From NCBI GenBank assembly GCA_011051825.1, contig DRKH01000170.1:1-11540 (forward strand): a DNA stretch of 11,540 nt. Reading direction: 5' to 3'. The notes under the pieces were generated by a model. That model saw only the letters and a program-made list of their open reading frames with translations, made no database searches and was not told the origin of the DNA. Every line of letters starts with the position of its first letter. Within the stretch, counting starts at the first letter, position 1. A program made the position numbers and the translations under genes. This document shows, piece by piece, positions 1-6,282 of the stretch. Source of the stretch: Desulfobulbus sp. GTDB lineage: Bacteria > Desulfobacterota > Desulfobulbia > Desulfobulbales > Desulfobulbaceae.

Positions 1-110
1 ACGGAGTCTACGCTCGAAGTCTGCGCTTATCTACCTCTCTGCACGGTCAGGCCTGATTCACATAGGAGTCACTATAGCTCACAGACCTGACTGCACAGAT
101 ATGGAGCACT

Positions 111-123
111 CCTGAACAGTTAC
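111..123 (+). repeat. Short intergenic motif, copy 1
   Basis: CCTGAACAGTTAC. The 12-base core CTGAACAGTTAC recurs exactly at 3342-3353 before ccoN and with one change at 156-167. All copies are in non-coding DNA on the same strand. Confidence 0.4.
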
Positions 124-154
124 AGGTGGTGGTTGGGCTAGTTCTCTGCCCCTG

Positions 155-167
155 CCTGAATAGTTAC
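155..167 (+). repeat. Short intergenic motif, copy 2
   Basis: CCTGAATAGTTAC, one base different from the copy at 111-123 and 44 bases downstream of it. Confidence 0.4.
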
Positions 168-204
168 GTTTATCCTTAAATCTTCCCTGCTCAGCGCCAA
201 AATC

Positions 205-232
205 TTGACACCTGCGGATTCATTCTTATTTT
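205..232 (+). promoter_or_regulatory. Putative clpB promoter
   Basis: A perfect TTGACA -35 hexamer at 205-210 is followed after 16 bases by TATTTT at 227-232, which matches 4 of 6 bases of the -10 consensus. This would place the transcription start near 240, about 50 bases before the clpB start codon. The preceding base makes the -35 CTTGACA, which also resembles the RpoH -35 (CTTGAAA), but no matching heat-shock -10 (CCCATNT) follows at the right distance. Housekeeping-type recognition is therefore the better reading. Confidence 0.4.
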
Positions 233-253
233 CTCTATTGAAAAAACAGATTC

Positions 254-270
254 CCGTGTATCAAACACGG
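254..270 (+). promoter_or_regulatory. Hairpin in clpB 5' leader
   Basis: CCGTGT at 254-259 and ACACGG at 265-270 form a 6-bp stem with a 5-base loop, ending 6 bases before the ribosome binding site AAGGAGAG (277-284). The stem is too short and lacks a T-run to be a terminator. It could be a modest thermosensitive or mRNA-stabilising element, or chance. Confidence 0.25.
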
Positions 271-289
271 ATTAACAAGGAGAGAAGAT

Positions 290-2887
290 ATGCAGCTTGA
301 TAAATTTACCTTAAAATCACAGGAAGCAATCCAGGCGGCCCAAACCCTGGCTCAGAACAACGGCAACCAGGAGATACAGCCGGAACACCTGCTCAAGGCC
401 ACCCTTGAACAACCGGAAGGGGTTGTGGTCCCTGTGTTGCAGAAAATGGGCATTGAACCCAGTGTCGTCTTAAGCGAGACAAATCAGCTGATCGAGAACC
501 TGCCCAAAGTTTCCGGGTCAGGCGCCGGCCAGAGCTATGCCTCCCAGGCCTTCAGAAATCTGCTTGACCAGTCTTTTAAGACGGCCACCGACATGCAGGA
601 CGAATATGTCAGCCAGGAACACCTGGTTCTGGCAATGCTTGCAAACCGGAATCTCCCGGTCGCACAGATGCTGGACCGGCTCGGCATTACCAGTGATGCC
701 TTTCTCCAGGCTCTGACAACCATCCGCGGAAACCAACGGGTCACCGACCCATATCCCGAAGATAAATACCAGGCCCTGGAAAAATATGCCCGCAACCTGA
801 CCGATGTTGCCCGCCAGGGCAAGCTCGACCCGGTTATCGGTCGGGACGAGGAAGTCCGCCGAATCATCCAGGTGCTTTCCAGAAGGACCAAAAACAATCC
901 GGTACTTATCGGCGAGCCCGGAGTCGGAAAAACCGCTATTGTCGAAGGACTGGCCCAGCGTATCGTCAACGGCGATATACCGGCAACCCTTGAGGGCAAA
1001 CAGGTTATTTCCCTTGATCTCGGCCTGCTGATTGCCGGAGCCAAATACCGGGGTGAATTTGAGGATCGTCTCAAGGCGGTACTGAAGGAAGTAGAGAAAA
1101 AGGCCGGTGAAATTATCCTCTTTATCGATGAGATTCATACCCTTGTCGGGGCCGGCGCTTCGGAAGGCTCCATGGATGCCTCCAACATGCTCAAACCGGC
1201 CCTGGCCCGCGGTGAGCTCCACTGTATCGGAGCAACGACCCTGGATGAATATCGAAAATATATTGAAAAGGATGCCGCCCTGGAACGACGGTTCCAGCCG
1301 ATCCTGGTCCAGGAACCAAGTGAGGAGGATACCATTGCCATCCTCCGCGGGATCAAGGAAAAATATGAGGTTCACCATGGAGTCCGGATCCAGGACTCGG
1401 CAACAGTTGCCGCCGTTATCCTGTCCAACCGCTACATCACCGATCGTTTTCTGCCGGACAAGGCCATTGACCTGATTGATGAGGCTGCATCCCGGCTGCG
1501 GATCGAGATCGACTCCATGCCCACCGAGATCGACGAACTTGACCGCAAACGGATCAAGATGGAAATCGAACAGGAAGCCCTGAAAAAAGAGAAAGACAAG
1601 GCCTCCAAGGAACGGCTGGCAAAGCTCAAACAGGAGCTCGCCGATCTCAATGATCAACTCAACGCCATGAAAGGCCAGTGGCAACTGGAAAAAGACGTCA
1701 TCCAGCGCATCAGGGATATCAAGGCGGAAATCGATGAGGCCCACATGGAAGAACAGCGGGCCGAGCGCCAGGGTGACCTGAGCAAAGTTGCGGAAATCCG
1801 CTACAGCAAAATCGTTGAACTGGAGCGTGAACTGGAACAGCAGAATGCAAAACTGGAGGAAATCCAGAAAGAACATTCCATGCTCAAAGAGGAGGTTGCC
1901 GCTGAAGACGTTGCCGCCGTGGTCGCCAAATGGACCGGAGTGCCGGTGGATAAACTCCTTGAGGGTGAAAAGGAAAAACTGGTCCACGCCGAAGGTGAGC
2001 TGGCAAAAAGAGTTATCGGCCAGAAAGAGGCAATCACCTCGGTGGCCAATGCCGTGCGCAGGGCCAGGGCCGGCCTGCAGGATCCCGACCGACCGCTGGG
2101 CTCCTTTATCTTCCTCGGCCCCACCGGGGTCGGAAAGACCGAACTGGCCCGCAGTCTGGCGGACTTTCTCTTTGACTCGGAACATGCGATGATCCGCATT
2201 GACATGTCCGAGTACATGGAAAAACATTCGGTGGCACGTCTCATCGGGGCACCTCCCGGTTATGTCGGCTATGATGAAGGCGGTATGCTGACGGAGGCGG
2301 TCAGAAGGCGACCGTACTCGGTTATCCTGCTCGATGAAATTGAAAAGGCACATCCGGATGTATTCAATGTCCTGCTCCAGGTGCTGGATGACGGCCGGAT
2401 GACCGATGGCAAGGGCAGGACGGTATCGTTTAAAAATACGATTCTGATCATGACCTCCAACCTGGGCAGTCATATCATCATGGAACTGGGCCAGACCGAT
2501 CCGGAGGAGATGCGGCGTCAGGTCGACGACCTCCTGCACCGACAGTTCAGGCCGGAATTTCTCAACCGGGTCGATGAAATCATCACCTTCCACGGCCTGA
2601 CCAGGGAAGACCTGATGCAGATCGTCGATATCCAGATCGGCCGCATGGCTGAACGGCTGAAAGACCACAAATTTACAGTCGAACTGACTGAAGCTGCCAA
2701 ACTCTTTCTGGTCGAAACCGGCTATGACCCCTCCTTTGGGGCCCGGCCCCTGAAACGGGCGATTCAACGCTATATTGAAGACCCGCTCGCCCTGGAAATT
2801 CTGGAAGGAGCGTTCCTGGAGGGTGACCATATCCTGGTCGACAAGAGTGAGGGAAACAGGCTCTCCTTTACTAAAAAGCTCTCCTAA
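290..2887 (+). CDS. clpB: ATP-dependent disaggregase ClpB
   Basis: ClpB is the cytoplasmic Hsp100 hexamer that threads aggregated proteins through its pore using ATP, together with DnaK. At 865 residues it has the usual family length. Visible parts in order: the Clp N-terminal repeat domain (about 1-145); AAA-1 with Walker A GEPGVGKT (208-215) and Walker B ILFIDE (276-281); a long charged coiled-coil middle domain (about 400-530), which separates ClpB from ClpA and ClpC; AAA-2 with Walker A GPTGVGKT (610-617) and Walker B VILLDE (678-683); and a sensor-2 GARPLKR (817-823). The start is supported by the ribosome binding site AAGGAGAG at 277-284. The Val (151) near the position used by E. coli for an internal short-form start is encoded by GTC, so a short isoform starting there is not supported. 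The gene appears monocistronic, with its own promoter and terminator, and is probably a stress gene unrelated to the oxidase cluster. Confidence 0.97.
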   Translation: MQLDKFTLKSQEAIQAAQTLAQNNGNQEIQPEHLLKATLEQPEGVVVPVLQKMGIEPSVVLSETNQLIENLPKVSGSGAGQSYASQAFRNLLDQSFKTATDMQDEYVSQEHLVLAMLANRNLPVAQMLDRLGITSDAFLQALTTIRGNQRVTDPYPEDKYQALEKYARNLTDVARQGKLDPVIGRDEEVRRIIQVLSRRTKNNPVLIGEPGVGKTAIVEGLAQRIVNGDIPATLEGKQVISLDLGLLIAGAKYRGEFEDRLKAVLKEVEKKAGEIILFIDEIHTLVGAGASEGSMDASNMLKPALARGELHCIGATTLDEYRKYIEKDAALERRFQPILVQEPSEEDTIAILRGIKEKYEVHHGVRIQDSATVAAVILSNRYITDRFLPDKAIDLIDEAASRLRIEIDSMPTEIDELDRKRIKMEIEQEALKKEKDKASKERLAKLKQELADLNDQLNAMKGQWQLEKDVIQRIRDIKAEIDEAHMEEQRAERQGDLSKVAEIRYSKIVELERELEQQNAKLEEIQKEHSMLKEEVAAEDVAAVVAKWTGVPVDKLLEGEKEKLVHAEGELAKRVIGQKEAITSVANAVRRARAGLQDPDRPLGSFIFLGPTGVGKTELARSLADFLFDSEHAMIRIDMSEYMEKHSVARLIGAPPGYVGYDEGGMLTEAVRRRPYSVILLDEIEKAHPDVFNVLLQVLDDGRMTDGKGRTVSFKNTILIMTSNLGSHIIMELGQTDPEEMRRQVDDLLHRQFRPEFLNRVDEIITFHGLTREDLMQIVDIQIGRMAERLKDHKFTVELTEAAKLFLVETGYDPSFGARPLKRAIQRYIEDPLALEILEGAFLEGDHILVDKSEGNRLSFTKKLS

Positions 2888-2941
2888 TGCAGTAGCGGCA
2901 TGAGTACCATGCCCTGCCCCCTGTCTGCCTCAGACAATAAA

Positions 2942-2989
2942 AGATCGTCCGGAACAGTTTAAAAAAACTTGTCCCGGACGATCTCTTTT
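2942..2989 (+). terminator. Factor-independent terminator of clpB
   Basis: AGATCGTCCGG (2942-2952) pairs perfectly over 11 bp with CCGGACGATCT (2974-2984). The 21-base interior contains a further short GTTT/AAAC pairing, and the stem is followed by CTTTT. It begins 55 bases after the clpB stop codon. The T-run is modest but the stem is strong. A second small hairpin, GGCATG/CATGCC (2897-2913), lies just before it. Confidence 0.75.
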
Positions 2990-3110
2990 CCTTAAGGGGG
3001 ATCCACTTCACTTTCCTTAGAATCACTGTCGGGCAACGACATTTTTCCCCGCACCTCTCACGAGCATCCGCTCACCCCTCCAGTCGGATTAATTCTTATT
3101 CCTTTTTACC

Positions 3111-3139
3111 TTGAAGCAAATTTTCATATTGAGTATAGG
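3111..3139 (+). promoter_or_regulatory. Putative promoter of the cco structural operon
   Basis: TTGAAG at 3111-3116 and TATAGG at 3134-3139 each match 4 of 6 consensus bases with the ideal 17-base spacing, in the AT-richest part of the gap. Transcription would start near 3146 and leave a leader of about 240 bases before ccoN. Both hexamers are imperfect, so an activator may be needed, or the true promoter may lie nearer the gene. Confidence 0.3.
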
Positions 3140-3205
3140 TGTTATTAATATTAAAAAATCGTCCGCGACGGGCCGAGATTGATCTTTTTTTCTCGTTGTC
3201 GCAGA

Positions 3206-3222
3206 TGATCTCTACGAGATCA
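3206..3222. promoter_or_regulatory. Perfect inverted repeat (operator or hairpin)
   Basis: TGATCTC and GAGATCA form a perfect 7-bp inverted repeat around TAC. As RNA it is a compact stem with a 3-base loop. As DNA it is a 17-bp dyad suited to a dimeric regulator. It lies about 65 bases downstream of the putative ccoN promoter. Confidence 0.3.
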
Positions 3223-3341
3223 GGCTGACTTTGCTGCCCGGCAGTGGTCTGTCTTGGAATCCTGGCTGCCGGTGGCAAGCAGGCCGGATTCTATAGCCCG
3301 CCCTTGTGAGGTGGTCTGATCGCCACAAGATGGGGTTGCAG

Positions 3342-3353
3342 CTGAACAGTTAC
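3342..3353 (+). repeat. Short intergenic motif, copy 3
   Basis: CTGAACAGTTAC, identical to 112-123, placed 32 bases before the ccoN start codon. A looser relative, AACTGTTAC at 5911-5919, sits 30 bases before the CcoP-like gene. Confidence 0.4.
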
Positions 3354-3385
3354 CAAAAAACAATCATAAAAAAAGGGGGGAATGC

Positions 3386-4804
3386 ATGAATCAAACCGCG
3401 TATGATTATGACATTGTCAAAAGCTTTGTCAACTGGAGCATCGTCTGGGGGCTGGTCACCGTTTTGGTCGGGGTGATTGTCTCTCTCCAGATGGTCGAAC
3501 CAGCGCTTAACTTTCCCCCCTACCTGACCTTCGGCCGCCTGCGGCCGATCCACACCAATGCCGGCATTTACGGCTGGGGAGTGGGGGTTATCTTTGCCAC
3601 CTTTCTCTACATCGTCCAGCGCCTCTGCAAGACACCGCTCTGGAGTCCGAAACTGGCCAGATTTCAGCTCTGGTTCTTCAACGCAACCATTATTGCCTCG
3701 GCAATCACCCTGCTGCTCGGCTACACCAGCAGTAAAGAATACCACGAGATGGAGTGGCCCATCGATGTGATGGTGGTCATTCTCTGGGTTGCTTTTGGTC
3801 TCAACATTATCATGACCATCATCAAGCGCAAAGAAGAGCATATGTATATTTCCCTCTGGTATATGATGGCAGCGATCGTCGGGGTGGCCATCCTCTACCT
3901 GGTCAACGCAGCGGCAATACCAGTCTCCCTGTTCAAGTCCTATTCGGCTTACGCCGGAACCAACGATGCCAATGTCGAGTGGTGGTTCGGGCACAATGCC
4001 GTGGCCATGGTGCTGACCGCCCCGCCACTGGCCATGTTCTATTATTTTCTTCCCAAATCGACCGGAGTGCCGATCTACAGTCACCGCATGTCGATCATTG
4101 CCTTCTGGAGTCTGATCTTCATGTATCTCTGGACCGGTGCCCATCACCTGCTCTGGACCCCGGTACCGGACTGGATCCAGACCCTGGCCATGGCCTTTTC
4201 GCTCATGTTGATCGCACCGTCATGGGGCTCGGTCTTCAATGGCTACCTGTCCATGAACGGTCAGTGGCATCAGATGCGCGAGAACTATCTGGTCAAATTT
4301 CTGATTATCGGTATCACCTTTTACGGTCTGCAGACCCTGCAGGGACCGATGCAGGCGATCCGGACCTTCTCGGCCTTCATCCATTACACCGACTGGATCC
4401 CGGCCCATATCCACATGGGCACCATGGGCTGGGTGTCGATGATTTCCTTTGCCAGTATCTACTATCTGGTACCACGGATCTATGGTAAAAATCTCTATTC
4501 CATTCCTCTGGCCAACCTGCAGTTCTGGCTGATTCTGACCGGTCAGCTCATGTGGTCGATTTCACTGTGGATAGCAGGCGTACTCCAGGCCGGAATGTGG
4601 AATGCCATGAACCCGGACGGCAGCCTGACCTACACCTTCATGGAGACCATGGTCGAGATGTACCCCTACTGGTGGATACGGGTCGGCGGCGGCCTGATCT
4701 ACTTTGCCGGAGTCGTGGTCTTTATTTACAACCTTGTCATGACGGTTCGACAGGGAGAACCTGCCGTCACCACCGAATCCGCTCCAGTTGCAGGGAGGGC
4801 CTGA
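3386..4804 (+). CDS. ccoN: cbb3-type cytochrome c oxidase catalytic subunit CcoN
   Basis: CcoN is the polytopic membrane subunit that reduces oxygen to water at a haem b3-CuB centre. At 472 residues it has the family length and about 12 hydrophobic segments. Ligands by comparison with known CcoN: His56 (RLRPIHTNAG, low-spin haem b); His203 (FGHNAV) and His253/His254 (TGAHHLLW) for CuB; Tyr247 at +44 from His203, the position of the His-Tyr cross-link; His341 and His343 (AHIHMG) for the haems. The conserved EYHEMEWPID segment (118-127) is present. Oddities: where well-studied CcoN proteins have TFEGPM, this one has TLQGPM (Gln319), and where they have SIVHFW it has SIIAFW (Ala239); Ser236 and Tyr313 of the same region are kept. 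The ribosome binding site is a strong AGGGGGG just before the ATG. It is the first gene of the operon and ends 2 bases before ccoO. Confidence 0.97.
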   Translation: MNQTAYDYDIVKSFVNWSIVWGLVTVLVGVIVSLQMVEPALNFPPYLTFGRLRPIHTNAGIYGWGVGVIFATFLYIVQRLCKTPLWSPKLARFQLWFFNATIIASAITLLLGYTSSKEYHEMEWPIDVMVVILWVAFGLNIIMTIIKRKEEHMYISLWYMMAAIVGVAILYLVNAAAIPVSLFKSYSAYAGTNDANVEWWFGHNAVAMVLTAPPLAMFYYFLPKSTGVPIYSHRMSIIAFWSLIFMYLWTGAHHLLWTPVPDWIQTLAMAFSLMLIAPSWGSVFNGYLSMNGQWHQMRENYLVKFLIIGITFYGLQTLQGPMQAIRTFSAFIHYTDWIPAHIHMGTMGWVSMISFASIYYLVPRIYGKNLYSIPLANLQFWLILTGQLMWSISLWIAGVLQAGMWNAMNPDGSLTYTFMETMVEMYPYWWIRVGGGLIYFAGVVVFIYNLVMTVRQGEPAVTTESAPVAGRA

Positions 4805-4806
4805 TC

Positions 4807-5685
4807 ATGTGGGAAAAAAATCCGATTCTGCTCTTGATTCTGGCCACCGGCGCGATTCTCGTCGGCACCCTTGTCACCATGGTTCTTCCATTTGCCTGGG
4901 TCAACACCGAGGCCGACCGGATCCAGTCCGTCACTCCATACACTGCCCTGCAGCAGGAGGGACGTGACATCTACATCCGTGAAGGATGCAATAACTGTCA
5001 TACCCAGACCGTGCGACCGCTGGTTGCCGAGGTCATTCGTTACGGTGATTACTCCAAGAGTGGAGAATTTGTCTATGACCGACCATTCCTCTGGGGTTCC
5101 AAACGAACCGGACCCGATCTGGCACGGATCGGCGGCAAATACCCTGATGAGTGGCATTACAAACACATGGCATCGCCACGGTCAATGGTTCCGAGAACCA
5201 ACATGCCCGCCTATGGCTGGCTGTCGAAAAATTCCCTTGACCCGCAGATGATCGAACGTAAGATGAACGTTCTCGGTTTCCCGTACACCAGTGAGGAGAT
5301 CAAGGCACTGGAGGGCAAAAACGAGATGGATGCCATGGTCGCCTACCTGCAGAAACTCGGCACCGGCATTCCCTGGCGTCAGGCAACGACCACCACCATT
5401 GTCGGTGACCTGAAAAACCCGTACACCCGCATCGGCCATGCGGCAATGAAGCCGTGGGAAGAGATTTACACCGCAAACTGTGCCGCCTGTCACGGCGGGC
5501 ATATGGAAGGAGATATCGGTCCGGAACTGGATGTAGCCGATATGGATGACAGCGACCTGTTCGAGATTATCTATAACGGCGTTCCCGATGACGGCATGCC
5601 GCCCTTTTCCAGCCTCGGTGCGGATAAAGTATGGAAGCTGGTCAACTTCCTCAAGGATTTCTATACAGCAGAGGAGCAGAAATAA
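4807..5685 (+). CDS. ccoO: CcoO fused to a C-terminal monohaem cytochrome c domain
   Basis: CcoO is the membrane-anchored cytochrome c subunit that passes electrons to CcoN. The 292-residue product is about 90 residues longer than usual. Residues 7-31 form the membrane anchor; CNNCH (61-65) binds haem c; TNMPAYGWL (131-139) supplies the likely axial Met133. The normal CcoO end is recognisable at about 177-190 (MVAYLQKLGTG). After a linker comes a second cytochrome c domain with CAACH (225-229) and likely axial Met264 (DDGMPPF). This added domain sits where one would expect CcoP electron-entry haems, but has one haem site, not two. I infer that it takes over the CcoP role, since no dihaem CcoP is encoded here. 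The start is set by GGGAGGG at 4793-4799, 7 bases before the ATG; longer in-frame starts would lie inside ccoN. The stop abuts the ccoQ start. A sequencing-error fusion is unlikely, as the frame is continuous and no separate start or ribosome binding site is seen at the junction. Confidence 0.93.
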   Translation: MWEKNPILLLILATGAILVGTLVTMVLPFAWVNTEADRIQSVTPYTALQQEGRDIYIREGCNNCHTQTVRPLVAEVIRYGDYSKSGEFVYDRPFLWGSKRTGPDLARIGGKYPDEWHYKHMASPRSMVPRTNMPAYGWLSKNSLDPQMIERKMNVLGFPYTSEEIKALEGKNEMDAMVAYLQKLGTGIPWRQATTTTIVGDLKNPYTRIGHAAMKPWEEIYTANCAACHGGHMEGDIGPELDVADMDDSDLFEIIYNGVPDDGMPPFSSLGADKVWKLVNFLKDFYTAEEQK

Positions 5686-5826
5686 ATGGATCTGGCATCG
5701 ATGCTCTACCTGGGTGTTACCTTCGGATTATTCGTGGTCTTTGTGCTGATCTTCATGCACACCTACAGTAAAAAACGCAAGGAAGAGGGTGAAATTGCCA
5801 AGTATCGAATGCTGGATGACGATTAG
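5686..5826 (+). CDS. ccoQ: CcoQ-like small cbb3 oxidase subunit
   Basis: This 46-residue protein starts directly after the ccoO stop codon, with GGAG at 5673-5676 as ribosome binding site. It has one membrane helix (about 6-25), a basic patch SKKRK (28-32) and an acidic end. The size, topology and place between ccoO and the ccoP position match CcoQ (FixQ), which stabilises the oxidase complex. The last eight residues, KYRMLDDD, are identical to residues 39-46 of the CcoS protein encoded at 10688-10849, whereas typical CcoQ tails read more like EAARLPFEDD. Assignment rests on context and topology, because CcoQ proteins are short and poorly conserved. Confidence 0.82.
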   Translation: MDLASMLYLGVTFGLFVVFVLIFMHTYSKKRKEEGEIAKYRMLDDD

Positions 5827-5949
5827 AGTTGCGATGAAACCCGGGCAAACGTTCACCAGCCACCGGCAAGCTCTACCGGCCCTGAAATTGTTTAGTTCCG
5901 TCCCCTGGCAAACTGTTACGAAATCTCAACCCATGCGGAGATTGCAGAT

Positions 5950-6186
5950 ATGACAATACAGGAAAATATACCCGTTGATCAAAACGAACCCTTTGACGGG
6001 ATCAAGGAAAACAGGGAGACCAAGCCTCCCGTTTATTTTAATATTTTGTACTATGGTCTGATAGCCTGGGGCCTGGTTTTCATCGCCTACTTCCTGCTCA
6101 GCGGCTGGAGTTCGCACCAGGAGTTCAAGGACAAGATGGAGGTCCATCAGCAGCAGGTACTCCAGAGCATGCAGGGCCGGAAATAA
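5950..6186 (+). CDS. Stand-alone CcoP N-terminal (FixP_N-like) membrane protein
   Basis: This 78-residue protein occupies the ccoP position of the operon. It has a hydrophilic start, the motif FDGIKEN (15-21), one membrane helix (about 30-51), then GWSSHQEF (52-59) and a charged helical tail. In ordinary CcoP the order is a DGIEE motif, a membrane helix, then a G-W-S/T-S segment leading into two cytochrome c domains. The first three elements are present here, but the protein ends before any CxxCH. I therefore read it as the CcoP anchor retained alone, while a cytochrome c domain is fused to CcoO. In studied cbb3 oxidases an acidic residue of this DGIEE region lies at the entrance of the proton pathway, which could explain its retention. 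The ribosome binding site GGAG is at 5937-5940. A strong terminator follows. Function as an oxidase subunit is inferred. Confidence 0.72.
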   Translation: MTIQENIPVDQNEPFDGIKENRETKPPVYFNILYYGLIAWGLVFIAYFLLSGWSSHQEFKDKMEVHQQQVLQSMQGRK

Positions 6187-6250
6187 ACCATCCGGACAGA
6201 CGTTTTTTACTTTCCTTCTGCATGCATTCCGGAACTCAAATACGATCGGT

Positions 6251-6281
6251 ACCGGGCGGAATCATTTCCGCCCGGTTTTTT
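6251..6281 (+). terminator. Strong terminator of the cco structural operon
   Basis: ACCGGGCGGAA (6251-6261) and TTCCGCCCGGT (6266-6276) form a perfect 11-bp GC-rich stem with a 4-base loop, TCAT. A run of six T (6276-6281) follows. This is a textbook intrinsic terminator 65 bases after the CcoP-like gene. It ends one base before the ccoG start codon, so it should lower expression of the maturation genes relative to the structural genes, unless ccoG has its own promoter. Confidence 0.88.
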
Positions 6282-6282
6282 C

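Larger units (their letters stand above)
1..289. other. Gene-free upstream region of clpB
   Basis: No credible coding region is visible on either strand. Bases 44-51 and 86-93 can pair over 8 positions (one G-U), enclosing a small ATAG/CTAT hairpin at 62-75, so part of this stretch could be the end of a structured RNA or a terminator remnant, but I recognise no known RNA family. Two near-identical short motifs lie at 111-123 and 155-167, and a promoter-like pair at 205-232. I found no CIRCE element (the HrcA operator). Confidence 0.5.
2990..3385. other. Gene-free leader region before ccoN
   Basis: Together with the clpB terminator this makes a 498-base gap without a convincing gene. It starts C-rich, turns AT-rich around 3090-3160 (promoter candidate at 3111-3139), and then carries several stem-forming inverted repeats: CGAGA/TCTCG (3174-3195), TGATCTC/GAGATCA (3206-3222), CCGGCAG/CTGCCGG (3238-3272) and CTTGTG/CACAAG (3303-3329). 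GTGGTCTG occurs twice (3244-3251, 3311-3318). I saw no FNR box (TTGAT-N4-ATCAA) and no sigma-54 promoter. The region is best read as the promoter and a long structured 5' leader of the oxidase operon. Confidence 0.5.

Noticed and set aside
726..760. Internal start for a short ClpB isoform
   Set aside because: The Val at the position used in E. coli is GTC here, which is not a start codon, and no ribosome binding site precedes it.
518..2830. 770-residue open frame on the minus strand opposite clpB
   Set aside because: It lies wholly within the clear clpB gene and has no family motifs; long antisense frames are common opposite codon-biased genes.
3096..3278. 60-residue minus-strand frame in the clpB-ccoN gap
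   Set aside because: Starts with TTG, no ribosome binding site, no recognisable features; it crosses the hairpin-rich leader.
3330..3345. Sigma-54 promoter suggested by TTGCA at 3336-3340
   Set aside because: No GG element at the required distance upstream; bases at the -24 position do not match.
3350..4147. 265-residue minus-strand frame opposite ccoN
   Set aside because: Rich in His, Asp and Gly with no recognisable domain; it mirrors ccoN codons.
3754..4488. 244-residue plus-strand frame inside ccoN
   Set aside because: Alternative-frame shadow of ccoN; composition is not protein-like.
5827..5949. Extra small gene between ccoQ and the CcoP-like gene
   Set aside because: No start codon with ribosome binding site and open frame was found; only a loose motif copy at 5911-5919 and weak CCGG stems.
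5990..6005. FNR-like box TTGAC-N3-ATCAA
   Set aside because: Spacer is one base short of the FNR consensus, and it falls inside the codons for the conserved FDGIKE motif.
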